From: Agromyces sp. Root81
Lineage (GTDB): Bacteria; Actinomycetota; Actinomycetes; Actinomycetales; Microbacteriaceae
Length of the DNA stretch: 64,000 nt
Direction: 5' to 3'
Assembly: GCF_001429165.1 (NCBI RefSeq)
Contig: NZ_LMIR01000002.1
Span: 1,291,261-1,355,260, forward strand
In this document: piece by piece, positions 1 through 7,174 of the stretch
Layout: the number at the start of each line of letters is the position of its first letter
How positions within the stretch are numbered: the stretch's first letter is position 1
Translations under genes and position numbers: made by a program
Notes under the pieces: model-generated
The model's input: only the letters and a program-made list of their open reading frames with translations
Databases searched by the model: none
What the model was told of the DNA's origin: nothing

Positions 1-31
1 CCACGCAGTCCGTCTGATCCAAGACCTGCAG

Positions 32-68
32 CTGAGAGGGTCGGATGCTTCGCATCCGACCCTTTCAG
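32..68 (+). terminator. Strong hairpin terminator
   Basis: A 12-bp perfect stem (AGGGTCGGATGC with its complement, loop TTC) is extended by further pairing of CTGA with TCAG, and the right arm ends in TTT. It probably ends transcription of whatever lies left of the window, because the next gene begins about 90 bp further on. Confidence 0.7.
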
Positions 69-155
69 CGTCTCCGGATGCATCGACGCGACCTCTTCGT
101 CGATGGCGGCTCATCCGGACGAGAACTGTCCGGATCGATGCGTAGCGTCGTGGAC

Positions 156-1310
156 ATGACTGACGACAGCCCCCTGATCCGGCCGTTCCGCATCGATGTC
201 CCGCAAGCCGACCTCGACGAACTGAATCGTCGTCTCGCCGAGACGCGCTGGCCCGACGAGCTGCCGGGCGTCGGCTGGTCCTACGGCACCCCCAGCGGCT
301 ACCTGCGGCGGATCACCGACTACTGGCGGACCTCGTTCGACTGGCGCGCGCAGGAGGCGAAGCTCAACGCCTTCCCCCAGTTCACGACCACGATCGACGG
401 CCAGAACATCCATTTCCTGCACGTCCGCTCGCCCGAGCCGAACGCCCTGCCGCTGCTGCTCACGCACGGGTGGCCGGGATCCGTCGTCGAGTTCATGGAC
501 GTCATCGGCCCGCTCACCGACCCGGGCGCCCATGGCGGCGACCCCGCCGACGCCTTCCACGTCATCGCCCCGTCGATGCCCGGCTTCGGCTTCTCGGGCC
601 CGACCCACGAGACCGGTTGGGACATGGCGCGGATCGCTCGCGCATGGGCGGAGCTCATGAACCGGCTGGGATACGAGCGATACGGCGCGCAGGGCGGCGA
701 CACGGGTGCCGTGATCTCTCCGATGCTCGGCGGCATCGCCCCCGAGCACGTCGTCGGCGTGCACGTGAACGGCAGTCTCGGCTTCCCCTCAGGCGATCCG
801 GCCGAGTTCGCGAGCCTGACCGAAGCCGAACAGGCGAGGCTCGCCGCACTGCAACGACAGATGCAGGAGGGCACCGGCTACGCGGTCATCCAGTCGACCC
901 GACCCCAGACGATCGGCGTCGGCCTCGCGGACTCGCCAGCCGGCCAACTCGCCTGGATCATGGATCGGTTCGAGGAGTGGACCGACCCCGCCGCCCGACT
1001 TCCGGAGGACGCCGTCGACCTCGATCACCTGCTCGCCAACGTCAGCGTGTACTGGTTCACCGGCACGGCGACGTCATCCGCGAGGCTCTATCGCGAGGGT
1101 CGCGCGAACTGGGGCCGACCGACGAAGCCGAGCGAGGTGCCGTCGGGCGTCGCGGTGTTCCCCGGCGACTTCGGGATCCGGACGATCTCCGAGCGCGAGC
1201 ACAATGTCGTGCACTGGTCCGAGTTCGATCGCGGTGGCCACTTCCCGGCCATGGAGGTGCCCGACCTCCTCGTCGGCGACGTGCGCGACTTCTTCCGCGA
1301 ACTCCGCTGA
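156..1310 (+). CDS. Epoxide hydrolase family alpha/beta hydrolase
   Basis: This 384-residue protein has the layout of EHN-type epoxide hydrolases (microsomal/juvenile-hormone type). An N-terminal EHN domain covers about residues 8-80 ([20 protein letters not shown]). An alpha/beta-hydrolase core follows, with the oxyanion-hole motif HGWPGS at 104-109, the nucleophile elbow GGDTG with Asp182, and a C-terminal catalytic His at about 362 in RGGHFPAME. In this family the enzyme opens epoxides by forming an ester with the Asp. No signal peptide is seen, so it should be cytoplasmic. The start at 156 (MTDDSPL) matches where the family begins; an ATG at 138 is in frame and neither has a clear ribosome site. 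It converges on the membrane-protein gene that follows. The physiological substrate cannot be read from the sequence. Confidence 0.88.
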   Translation: MTDDSPLIRPFRIDVPQADLDELNRRLAETRWPDELPGVGWSYGTPSGYLRRITDYWRTSFDWRAQEAKLNAFPQFTTTIDGQNIHFLHVRSPEPNALPLLLTHGWPGSVVEFMDVIGPLTDPGAHGGDPADAFHVIAPSMPGFGFSGPTHETGWDMARIARAWAELMNRLGYERYGAQGGDTGAVISPMLGGIAPEHVVGVHVNGSLGFPSGDPAEFASLTEAEQARLAALQRQMQEGTGYAVIQSTRPQTIGVGLADSPAGQLAWIMDRFEEWTDPAARLPEDAVDLDHLLANVSVYWFTGTATSSARLYREGRANWGRPTKPSEVPSGVAVFPGDFGIRTISEREHNVVHWSEFDRGGHFPAMEVPDLLVGDVRDFFRELR

Positions 1311-1322
1311 CGTCGGGTCAGA

Positions 1323-2510
1323 TCACGACTGGGCCGACGCGACCCGGGTCCCTTCCGCGACGCGTGCGGCCGCGGCATCCGTCGACGGCTGCGCGTGCAT
1401 CGCGCCCGAGTTGCGGAGGAAGACGATGATCCAGCTGAAGATCAGCACGGCCGCGACCAGCTCGACGGCCGTGAGGTTGTAGTACCCGGTCGCGAAGAAC
1501 ACGGCGAGCACGACGACCACGCCGACGTAGACGTAGCCGAGCATGATGAACACCTTCGGCATCGTCGGGATGAACCAGCGCAGGCCGATGACGAGCACCG
1601 TGTAAGCGACCGCCATGCCGGTGGCGACCGTGTTGTGCAGGACGAAGAACTGGTCGACCGGGAAGACGCCGACGCAGGCGAGGAAGATCCCGATGAGGAT
1701 CAGGCCGACGCGCACGACGTTGCGGCCGCGCAGCTCGGCGTGGGTCGTGGTCGGCACGGCCGCGGTCGCGTACCGGGCGATGGTCGTGACGATCACGCCC
1801 GCGATGATGAGGGTCAGGTTGAAGGCGAGCGCCGAGATGTCGTTCGTCATGCCGAGCGCGCTCAGGTTCATCTGCCACCAGAGCGGATCGCTCGAGCTCA
1901 GCATGCTCGCGAGCGCCCCCACCACGAGGAACAGTGCGAGCACGAACGAGAGCAGCATCGGCGTGAGGTGCACCGAGGAGAGGAACACCGCGTAGCCGGT
2001 GACCGCCATGCCCACGCCCGCGAGCACGGCCCCGGGGACCGTGAAGACGACCGCGCCCTGGAAGCTCTGCTCGAGCAGGTCGGCGAGGCCGATCCAGCCG
2101 AGCAGCGCGATGAAGGCGTGCGCCAGCGCGATCGCGGTGAGGTCGAACCAGTGGATGCGCGCACCGGAGGCGTCGAGCCCCGGCAGCGCGGCGTCGGCGA
2201 AGCCGGCTGCGCTGCGAGTGCGCAATGAGAGACGGCCGAGCAGGAACGCGATGAGCGTGACGATCGCCGCCCCGACTGCGACGAACTCGCCGAGCGACCC
2301 CGGCCCGGCGATCGGCAGGTCCTCGCCCATGAACACGAACCACGCGACGAGTCCGCCGACGACGAAGGTCGCCGCCCCGATGAGCAGTGCGATCGACTCG
2401 AGCGACTCGGCGTTGGCCGCCGGATGCCGCAGCACCCGCCCGATCGAGGTCGGGGCGATCGCGATCGACGCGGTCGGCGGCGATGCGATGGTCGCGGTGT
2501 TTCGGCTCAC
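1323..2510 (-). CDS. DUF998-like multi-pass membrane protein
   Basis: A 395-residue protein with about ten hydrophobic segments filling most of its length after a short polar N terminus. The segment GVFPVDQFFVLHNTVATGM near the C-terminal half resembles the G-x-F-P ... H-N-T-x-A signature of DUF998 membrane proteins. The function is unknown. The GTG at 2510 is chosen because it follows GAGGAG with a 5-base gap; the open frame continues further upstream with arginine-rich residues that look non-coding. It stands alone, transcribed leftward and converging on the epoxide hydrolase gene with a 12-bp gap. Confidence 0.7.
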   Translation of the reverse strand: MSRNTATIASPPTASIAIAPTSIGRVLRHPAANAESLESIALLIGAATFVVGGLVAWFVFMGEDLPIAGPGSLGEFVAVGAAIVTLIAFLLGRLSLRTRSAAGFADAALPGLDASGARIHWFDLTAIALAHAFIALLGWIGLADLLEQSFQGAVVFTVPGAVLAGVGMAVTGYAVFLSSVHLTPMLLSFVLALFLVVGALASMLSSSDPLWWQMNLSALGMTNDISALAFNLTLIIAGVIVTTIARYATAAVPTTTHAELRGRNVVRVGLILIGIFLACVGVFPVDQFFVLHNTVATGMAVAYTVLVIGLRWFIPTMPKVFIMLGYVYVGVVVVLAVFFATGYYNLTAVELVAAVLIFSWIIVFLRNSGAMHAQPSTDAAAARVAEGTRVASAQS

Positions 2511-2659
2511 TGGCGCTCCTCGAGGTGTGCACCCCGCCCCGGTCCCGGCGTGTGCCGGCGGCGACGGTGATTCGGCATCAGCATGCCAGCGCCTCGACCC
2601 CGTGTCCAAGCGGCGGGCCGCAGCGCACGAGCCTTCGTCGGTGCGAGCTCCCGGTGCGC

Positions 2660-3151
2660 TCAGCCCTTGATCGGGTCGAGCACCTCGAGCATCGACCCCT
2701 GCACGAACCCGGCCCACTCGTAAGCGGCGCGCAGGTAGTCGTCGCGCGTCTCGTCGGACTCCGCTTCGTCTTCGTCGACGATGCCCACCCGCTCGGCGAG
2801 GATGAGCCGAAGATCGGTGAGGAAGGTCAGCCACCCCCAGGCCTCGGCCTGGTCGAGTTCGATCTGCACCACTCCGCCGTGCTCGTCGACCGCGGTCGCA
2901 TCGCGTACGCGCTGGGCGGCCTGGCGCTTGCCGTCGACGAGGCTGTCACGGGTGTAGCGGGTGTAGTCGTGGGCGGCATCGTGGTCGTCGGGGTACGCGT
3001 TCGGCAGCAGCCGGCCGAGCGCCGGGTCGTCGGCCTCGCCGAGCAGCAGCACCGAGTCGACCTGGTCGGCGAGCTCCGAGAGCAGCATCGCCTCTTCGGT
3101 CTCGAGCACGATGCGCACGCCGTCGCCGCCGCCGAGCCCCGCGACGATCAC
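2660..3151 (-). CDS. DUF2017 family protein (clpS neighbour)
   Basis: This 163-residue acidic protein matches the DUF2017 family, which in actinobacteria is regularly encoded directly after clpS. It starts at a GTG at 3151 that overlaps the clpS stop codon (GTGA), so the two are translationally coupled. Its C-terminal half carries the family-like segment EAWGWLTFLTDLRLILAER and then an acidic stretch. No enzymatic motif, signal peptide or membrane segment is visible. The family function is not known; the constant pairing with clpS suggests a link to ClpAP/ClpCP proteolysis, which is inference. Confidence 0.82.
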   Translation of the reverse strand: MIVAGLGGGDGVRIVLETEEAMLLSELADQVDSVLLLGEADDPALGRLLPNAYPDDHDAAHDYTRYTRDSLVDGKRQAAQRVRDATAVDEHGGVVQIELDQAEAWGWLTFLTDLRLILAERVGIVDEDEAESDETRDDYLRAAYEWAGFVQGSMLEVLDPIKG

Positions 3152-3438
3152 GGCTCGACCCGCTCGACGGTGGCCTGGAGGCCGTAGCCGTGCATCGCCT
3201 GCGCGTGCCGCTCCATGGCCTCGCGGTTGCCGGTCGCCACGACGGCGCGGCCCTCGGTGTGCACGAGCAGCATGAGCCGCTCGGCCTCTGCGCGCGGGAT
3301 GCCGAAGTAGCTGCGGAAGACGTAGCTCACGTAGGTCATGAGATTCACCGGATCGTCCCACACGACCGTGCGCCACGGCAGCTCGACGGCGGCGCGCACG
3401 GCGGCGTCGGTGTCGAGTTGCTCGAGCGTCAGCGTCAT
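3148..3438 (-). CDS. clpS: ATP-dependent Clp protease adaptor ClpS
   Basis: A 96-residue protein of normal ClpS length. It has the core WRTVVWDDPVNLMTYVSYVF, where the D-D-P-V-N/M-T-Y surface binds N-degron substrates, and the C-terminal HTEGRA and ALATGN-like region that packs against the Clp ATPase. ClpS delivers proteins with bulky hydrophobic N termini to the Clp unfoldase. The start at 3438 gives the standard N terminus; GGGGA stands immediately upstream. It is coupled to the DUF2017 gene by a 4-bp overlap and diverges from the 2-keto-3-deoxygluconate operon. Confidence 0.93.
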   Translation of the reverse strand: MTLTLEQLDTDAAVRAAVELPWRTVVWDDPVNLMTYVSYVFRSYFGIPRAEAERLMLLVHTEGRAVVATGNREAMERHAQAMHGYGLQATVERVEP

Positions 3439-3546
3439 TCCCCAAGCCTGACACGATGTGTGCGCGCCCGCACCCCGGAGGTCGCAGCTCGTCCGCGGCA
3501 CGCGGGCCGCCATCTCCGGGCACGCAGTGGTAGCTTGTGAACGCTC

Positions 3547-3583
3547 CGCAATATGCGCACAGCCGTTGCAACATATGCAACGG
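3547..3583 (+). promoter_or_regulatory. Palindromic operator of the kdgK operon
   Basis: Two related palindromes lie just upstream of the kinase ribosome site. The downstream one (3563-3583) has perfect 8-bp arms CCGTTGCA / TGCAACGG around ACATA. The upstream one (3547-3557) is CGCA-ATA-TGCG. Both centre on GCA...TGC, as expected for a dimeric repressor binding twice. The IclR-family protein encoded inside the operon is the obvious candidate ligand; that is inference. Confidence 0.6.
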
Positions 3584-3597
3584 CATCGGAGGAGAAG

Positions 3598-4569
3598 ATG
3601 CGAGACGACATCGACGTGTTCTGCGTCGGCGAGACGATGGTGATGGTGACCGCTTCCGACGGCGGTCCGCTCTCCGCCGACGGCCGGTACCTCCTCCGCC
3701 CGGGCGGCGCGGAGTCCAACGTGGCGAGCGCCCTGGCGTCGCTCGGCCACGCCACCCGGTGGGCGAGTGCGCTCGGGGACGACCCGCTCGGCGACATCGT
3801 GCTGTCGGACCTCGCGCGGAACGGAGTGGACCTCGGTCTCGTCGTCCGCGACCCGCTCCATCGCACCGGAGTGTTCTTCAAGAACCCCTCCCCCGAGGGC
3901 ACGAAGGTGCACTACTACCGGGACGGGAGTGCCGCCTCGATGATGTCGGTCGAACTCCTGAAGCAGTGGTCGCCGGCGAGAGCCGGGATCGTGCACGTGA
4001 GCGGCATCACGGCGGCCCTCTCCGACGACTGCCGCGAACTGTTGCAGGCGATCGTCATCGACCGCGCGTTGGGGGACGCGGTCGTCAGCTTCGACGTGAA
4101 CTACCGCCCGGCGCTCTGGCCGACGACTCGGGCGGCGCCGGAGCTCCTTCGGCTCGCCCGCGCCAGCGACATCGTGTTCGTCGGTCGCGACGAGGCGGAG
4201 ACGCTGTGGGGCACCTCCACGGCGGCATCGGTCGACCGGCTCCTGCAGGGCCCCGCCCACCTGGTGGTCAAGGACGGCGCGCTCGACGCCACCGAGTTCC
4301 ACGATGGCGGGGCGACGGTGTGCGCCGCCCCGGTCGTCGAGGTCGTCGAACCCGTCGGCGCCGGTGACGCATTCGCCTCCGGATGGCTCGCGGGCCGCCT
4401 CCGCGCAGCCGACGCGGATGAGCGGCTCCGGTTCGGTCATCTCATGGCCTCGCGGGTGCTCCGCAGCTCGACCGATGCCGCCCCCGCCCCTTCGCAGGCC
4501 GAGATCGCGCACGCACTCGCGCATGACCCGCGAGACTGGCGGCGATCGACGACCCTCGTGGAGGGATGA
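3598..4569 (+). CDS. kdgK: PfkB-family sugar kinase, likely 2-keto-3-deoxygluconate kinase
   Basis: A 323-residue PfkB (ribokinase-like) kinase. The N-terminal substrate motif is GGAESNVASALASLG, and the C-terminal PfkB signature VGAGDAFASG contains the catalytic base Asp257. FDVNYRPALW, typical of KDG kinases, lies in the middle. The start at 3598 is preceded by GGAGGAG with a 3-base gap. The gene is followed by an IclR regulator and a KDPG-type aldolase, so phosphorylation of 2-keto-3-deoxygluconate (or the galactonate analogue) to the 6-phosphate is the likely reaction. The sugar could also be another 2-keto-3-deoxy acid; no dehydratase gene is present to settle it. Confidence 0.85.
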   Translation: MRDDIDVFCVGETMVMVTASDGGPLSADGRYLLRPGGAESNVASALASLGHATRWASALGDDPLGDIVLSDLARNGVDLGLVVRDPLHRTGVFFKNPSPEGTKVHYYRDGSAASMMSVELLKQWSPARAGIVHVSGITAALSDDCRELLQAIVIDRALGDAVVSFDVNYRPALWPTTRAAPELLRLARASDIVFVGRDEAETLWGTSTAASVDRLLQGPAHLVVKDGALDATEFHDGGATVCAAPVVEVVEPVGAGDAFASGWLAGRLRAADADERLRFGHLMASRVLRSSTDAAPAPSQAEIAHALAHDPRDWRRSTTLVEG

Positions 4570-4571
4570 CG

Positions 4572-5333
4572 ATGTCGCAGACCGTGTCACGCGCCATGGA
4601 GATCATTCGGTTCATCGGCCCCTCGCCGCGGAGCCTCGGCGAGATCGCCGAACACATCGGGGTGCACAAGAGCACGGCGCTGCGCCTGCTCCAGACGCTC
4701 GAGCAGGACGGCTTCGCCCGGCACCTGCCGGATGGCCGGCACACCGTCGGCTTCGCCATCATCCCCCTGGCCCAGTACGCGATCGATCAGATCGACATCC
4801 GGACGCTCGCGCACCCGTTCCTCCAGCGCCTCGCCGCCCAGCAGGGGCACACGGTCCATCTGGCACAACTGATGGACGACGACGTGATCTACGTCGACAA
4901 GGTCGACGGCTCGGGCACGGTCGCGATGGGGTCGCGGATCGGCCTTCCCGCCGAGGGCCACACCGCCGGGGTCGCGAAGGTCGTCCTCGCGCACCTCCCC
5001 GAGTCCGTGCGCGAGGAGGCGATCGAGCGCCTGGGCTTCCAGCGCCACACGCCGACGACCATCGTGACGCCGGGCGCCTTCCGGCGCGAACTCGACCTCG
5101 TCCGGCAGCGCGGCTGGGCCGAGGACGACGGCGAGAAGGAGGACTACATCAACTGCGTGGCCCTCCCCGTCTTCGACGCTTCGGGGCGCGTCACGATCGG
5201 GATGTCGGTGACCGCGCTCCGAGCAGTCGCCCCGCTCGCCGAACTGCGAGAACAGATGCCCGAGTACCGACGGGTCGCACAGGCGATCTCCCGGGAACTC
5301 GGCTGGAATGGAGACGAGCATGAACGCCGCTGA
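4572..5333 (+). CDS. IclR-family transcriptional regulator
   Basis: A 253-residue IclR-type protein. A winged helix-turn-helix sits at about residues 8-60 (SLGEIAEHIGVHKSTALRLL), followed by the IclR effector domain (GRHTVGFAI..., YVDKVDG, GHTAGVAKV, EDYINCVALPVFD). Two ATG codons compete: the one at 4566 overlaps the kinase stop, but GGAGGG touches it directly, while 4572 has a proper 7-base spacing and is preferred. Lying inside the kdgK-eda operon, it is probably the local repressor responding to a keto-deoxy sugar acid and binding the palindromes at 3547-3583. Confidence 0.88.
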   Translation: MSQTVSRAMEIIRFIGPSPRSLGEIAEHIGVHKSTALRLLQTLEQDGFARHLPDGRHTVGFAIIPLAQYAIDQIDIRTLAHPFLQRLAAQQGHTVHLAQLMDDDVIYVDKVDGSGTVAMGSRIGLPAEGHTAGVAKVVLAHLPESVREEAIERLGFQRHTPTTIVTPGAFRRELDLVRQRGWAEDDGEKEDYINCVALPVFDASGRVTIGMSVTALRAVAPLAELREQMPEYRRVAQAISRELGWNGDEHERR

Positions 5334-5937
5334 CTACTTCGCCGAGCACCTCACGGGAAACCCGGTGATGGCGATCTTCCGCGGGAGCGCGCCCGAGCGC
5401 ACGGTCGAGCTCTGCGAATCGGCATGGAACGCCGGGGTCGGGCTCGTCGAGGTTCCCGTGCAGAGCCCCGATGCGCTCGCGTCGTTCGCGGCGGCCGTCG
5501 CCGCCGGGCGGGACCGCGGCAAGCACGTCGGCGCCGGGACCGTCCTCTCCGTGGAGCAGCTCGAGCGCGTCGTCGCCATGGGAGCGACGTTCACCGTGGC
5601 GCCGGGCTTCGATGCGGACGTCGCGCAGCGAGCAGCCGAGCTCGGGGTGGCGCACCTCCCGGGGGTCGCCACCTCGTCCGAGATCGGCTGGGCCCTGCGC
5701 AGCGGATGCAGCTGGGTCAAGGCGTTCCCGGCCGCCGAACTCGGCACCTCATGGCTGCGCGCCCAGAAGGGGCCGTTCCCGAACGTCTCCTTCGTCGCCA
5801 CCGGAGGCATCACCGCGGCCAACGCCGCCGAGTACCTGGCGGCCGGTTTCAGCGCCGTCGCGGTCGGCGCCGCCTTCTCATCGCCCGAGTCCGTCGAGCT
5901 CCTCACCCGTTCCATCGCCGAGGTGGCACGCGCCTGA
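5320..5937 (+). CDS. eda: KDPG/KDPGal-type aldolase (class I)
   Basis: This 205-residue protein is of normal length for bacterial 2-keto-3-deoxy-6-phosphogluconate aldolase. Glu44 in VEVPVQSP matches the catalytic glutamate and Lys134 in WVKAFPA the Schiff-base lysine. GAGTVL, VAPGF and the phosphate-binding ATGGI are also present. It cleaves the kinase product to pyruvate and glyceraldehyde 3-phosphate. The start at 5320 follows GGAG with a 7-base gap and overlaps the IclR gene by 14 bp, so the three genes form one coupled unit. It ends directly against the convergent methyltransferase gene with no spacer. Confidence 0.9.
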   Translation: MNAADYFAEHLTGNPVMAIFRGSAPERTVELCESAWNAGVGLVEVPVQSPDALASFAAAVAAGRDRGKHVGAGTVLSVEQLERVVAMGATFTVAPGFDADVAQRAAELGVAHLPGVATSSEIGWALRSGCSWVKAFPAAELGTSWLRAQKGPFPNVSFVATGGITAANAAEYLAAGFSAVAVGAAFSSPESVELLTRSIAEVARA

Positions 5938-7071
5938 TCATCGAGCCCGGCTGGCGGTGACGGTGAACTTCGCGTTGCGGGCGATCTGCCGGGTCGGCCC
6001 CACGACGCGTTCGAGGAGCGGCCGGTAGCGCAGGTGCGAGTTCCACACGCACCAGAGCTCGCCACCAGGGCCGAGCACCCGGGCGGCGTCGGCGAAGAGG
6101 TGCGCGGCGATGCCGGTCGAGATCGCCGCATCGCTGTGGAACGGCGGATTCAGCACGATCAACGGTTCGCTCGCGTCGACGAGCCCTTCGAGACCGTCGG
6201 CGCGAGTGACGTGCACGCGATCGGCGACGCCGTTGGCCGCGGCCGTCAGGCGAGCGGATGCCGCGGCAGCCGCCGATCGATCGGTCGCCGTCACCCGCAA
6301 CCCGGGGCGCTCACGCGCGAGCCGGGCGGCCACGATGCCAGAGCCGCACGCGAGATCGACGGCGGTCGCGGCATCCGGAACCGCATCGCCCAGCTGCTCG
6401 AGCAGGAACCTGGTGCCGATGTCGACACCCGTGCCGGCGAAGACGCCGCCGTGGGCGACGACCTCGAGGCCGAGATCGTCGTGGCGGGCGCTGCGCGGCC
6501 AGTCGGCGGGGCTCGCGGCCGTCGTGGCCGGGCCGCCCGGCTCGCGCGCGATGAGCACACGGGACTTCTGCCGCGCGTGGCTCACGTCGACGCGGCCGAA
6601 CCGACGACGGAGCACGTCGTTCATCGCGAGCGACATGTGCTTGATGCGGCCGCCGCCGACGATGACCACCTCGGGACGCGCGTGCGCGGCGATGAGCCCG
6701 GCCACCTCGTCGAGCCGGTCGAGCGAGCGAGGCAGGCGCAGCAGCACGAGTCGCGCACCTCCGAAGAGCTCCGGCCCGAGCGGTCGCGCGTCCACCGTGT
6801 CCGACAGCTCGATTCGGGCCGCGTTCTCGGCGAGCGCGCGTTCACCCGTCACGAGGTCCTGGTGCACGCGGATGCCCCGAGCCCCCGCGTCCGCCGCGGC
6901 GAGCGCGAGCGCCCCGTAGGAGTCGTCGACGACGACGACCTCTCCCGGCCCGGCCTCTCGGATCAGCACCGCGGCCTCGTCGAGGATCAGCCGGTCCGCG
7001 GCATCCGATGCCTCGAGCCCCGGGCCTTCGACATCGGGGTGGCGCCGCAGAGAGCCGAAGTCGAAGGGCAT
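5938..7071 (-). CDS. Class I SAM-dependent methyltransferase, RsmC/RlmG-like
   Basis: A 377-residue protein with a degenerate N-terminal methyltransferase-like half and a C-terminal catalytic Rossmann domain. The SAM motif is AVDLACGSGIVAARLA at about residues 245-260, and the catalytic NPPFHSD is near residue 308, the signature of guanine N2 methyltransferases of the RsmC/RlmG group that modify ribosomal RNA. The ending RNAKFTVTAS is also typical of that group. No signal peptide is seen. Which rRNA base is modified cannot be told. It is transcribed leftward as a single gene, diverging from the P-type ATPase gene. Confidence 0.85.
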   Translation of the reverse strand: MPFDFGSLRRHPDVEGPGLEASDAADRLILDEAAVLIREAGPGEVVVVDDSYGALALAAADAGARGIRVHQDLVTGERALAENAARIELSDTVDARPLGPELFGGARLVLLRLPRSLDRLDEVAGLIAAHARPEVVIVGGGRIKHMSLAMNDVLRRRFGRVDVSHARQKSRVLIAREPGGPATTAASPADWPRSARHDDLGLEVVAHGGVFAGTGVDIGTRFLLEQLGDAVPDAATAVDLACGSGIVAARLARERPGLRVTATDRSAAAAASARLTAAANGVADRVHVTRADGLEGLVDASEPLIVLNPPFHSDAAISTGIAAHLFADAARVLGPGGELWCVWNSHLRYRPLLERVVGPTRQIARNAKFTVTASRAR

Positions 7072-7174
7072 CCCCCAAGGGTACGGCGCAAGAACCGATG
7101 TCGGCGCCCTCTCCCGCTCGCGGCATCCGTCGGGCTAGCCTGTCGAGTGTCGACACGACGTCCGGGGGTTCGCA

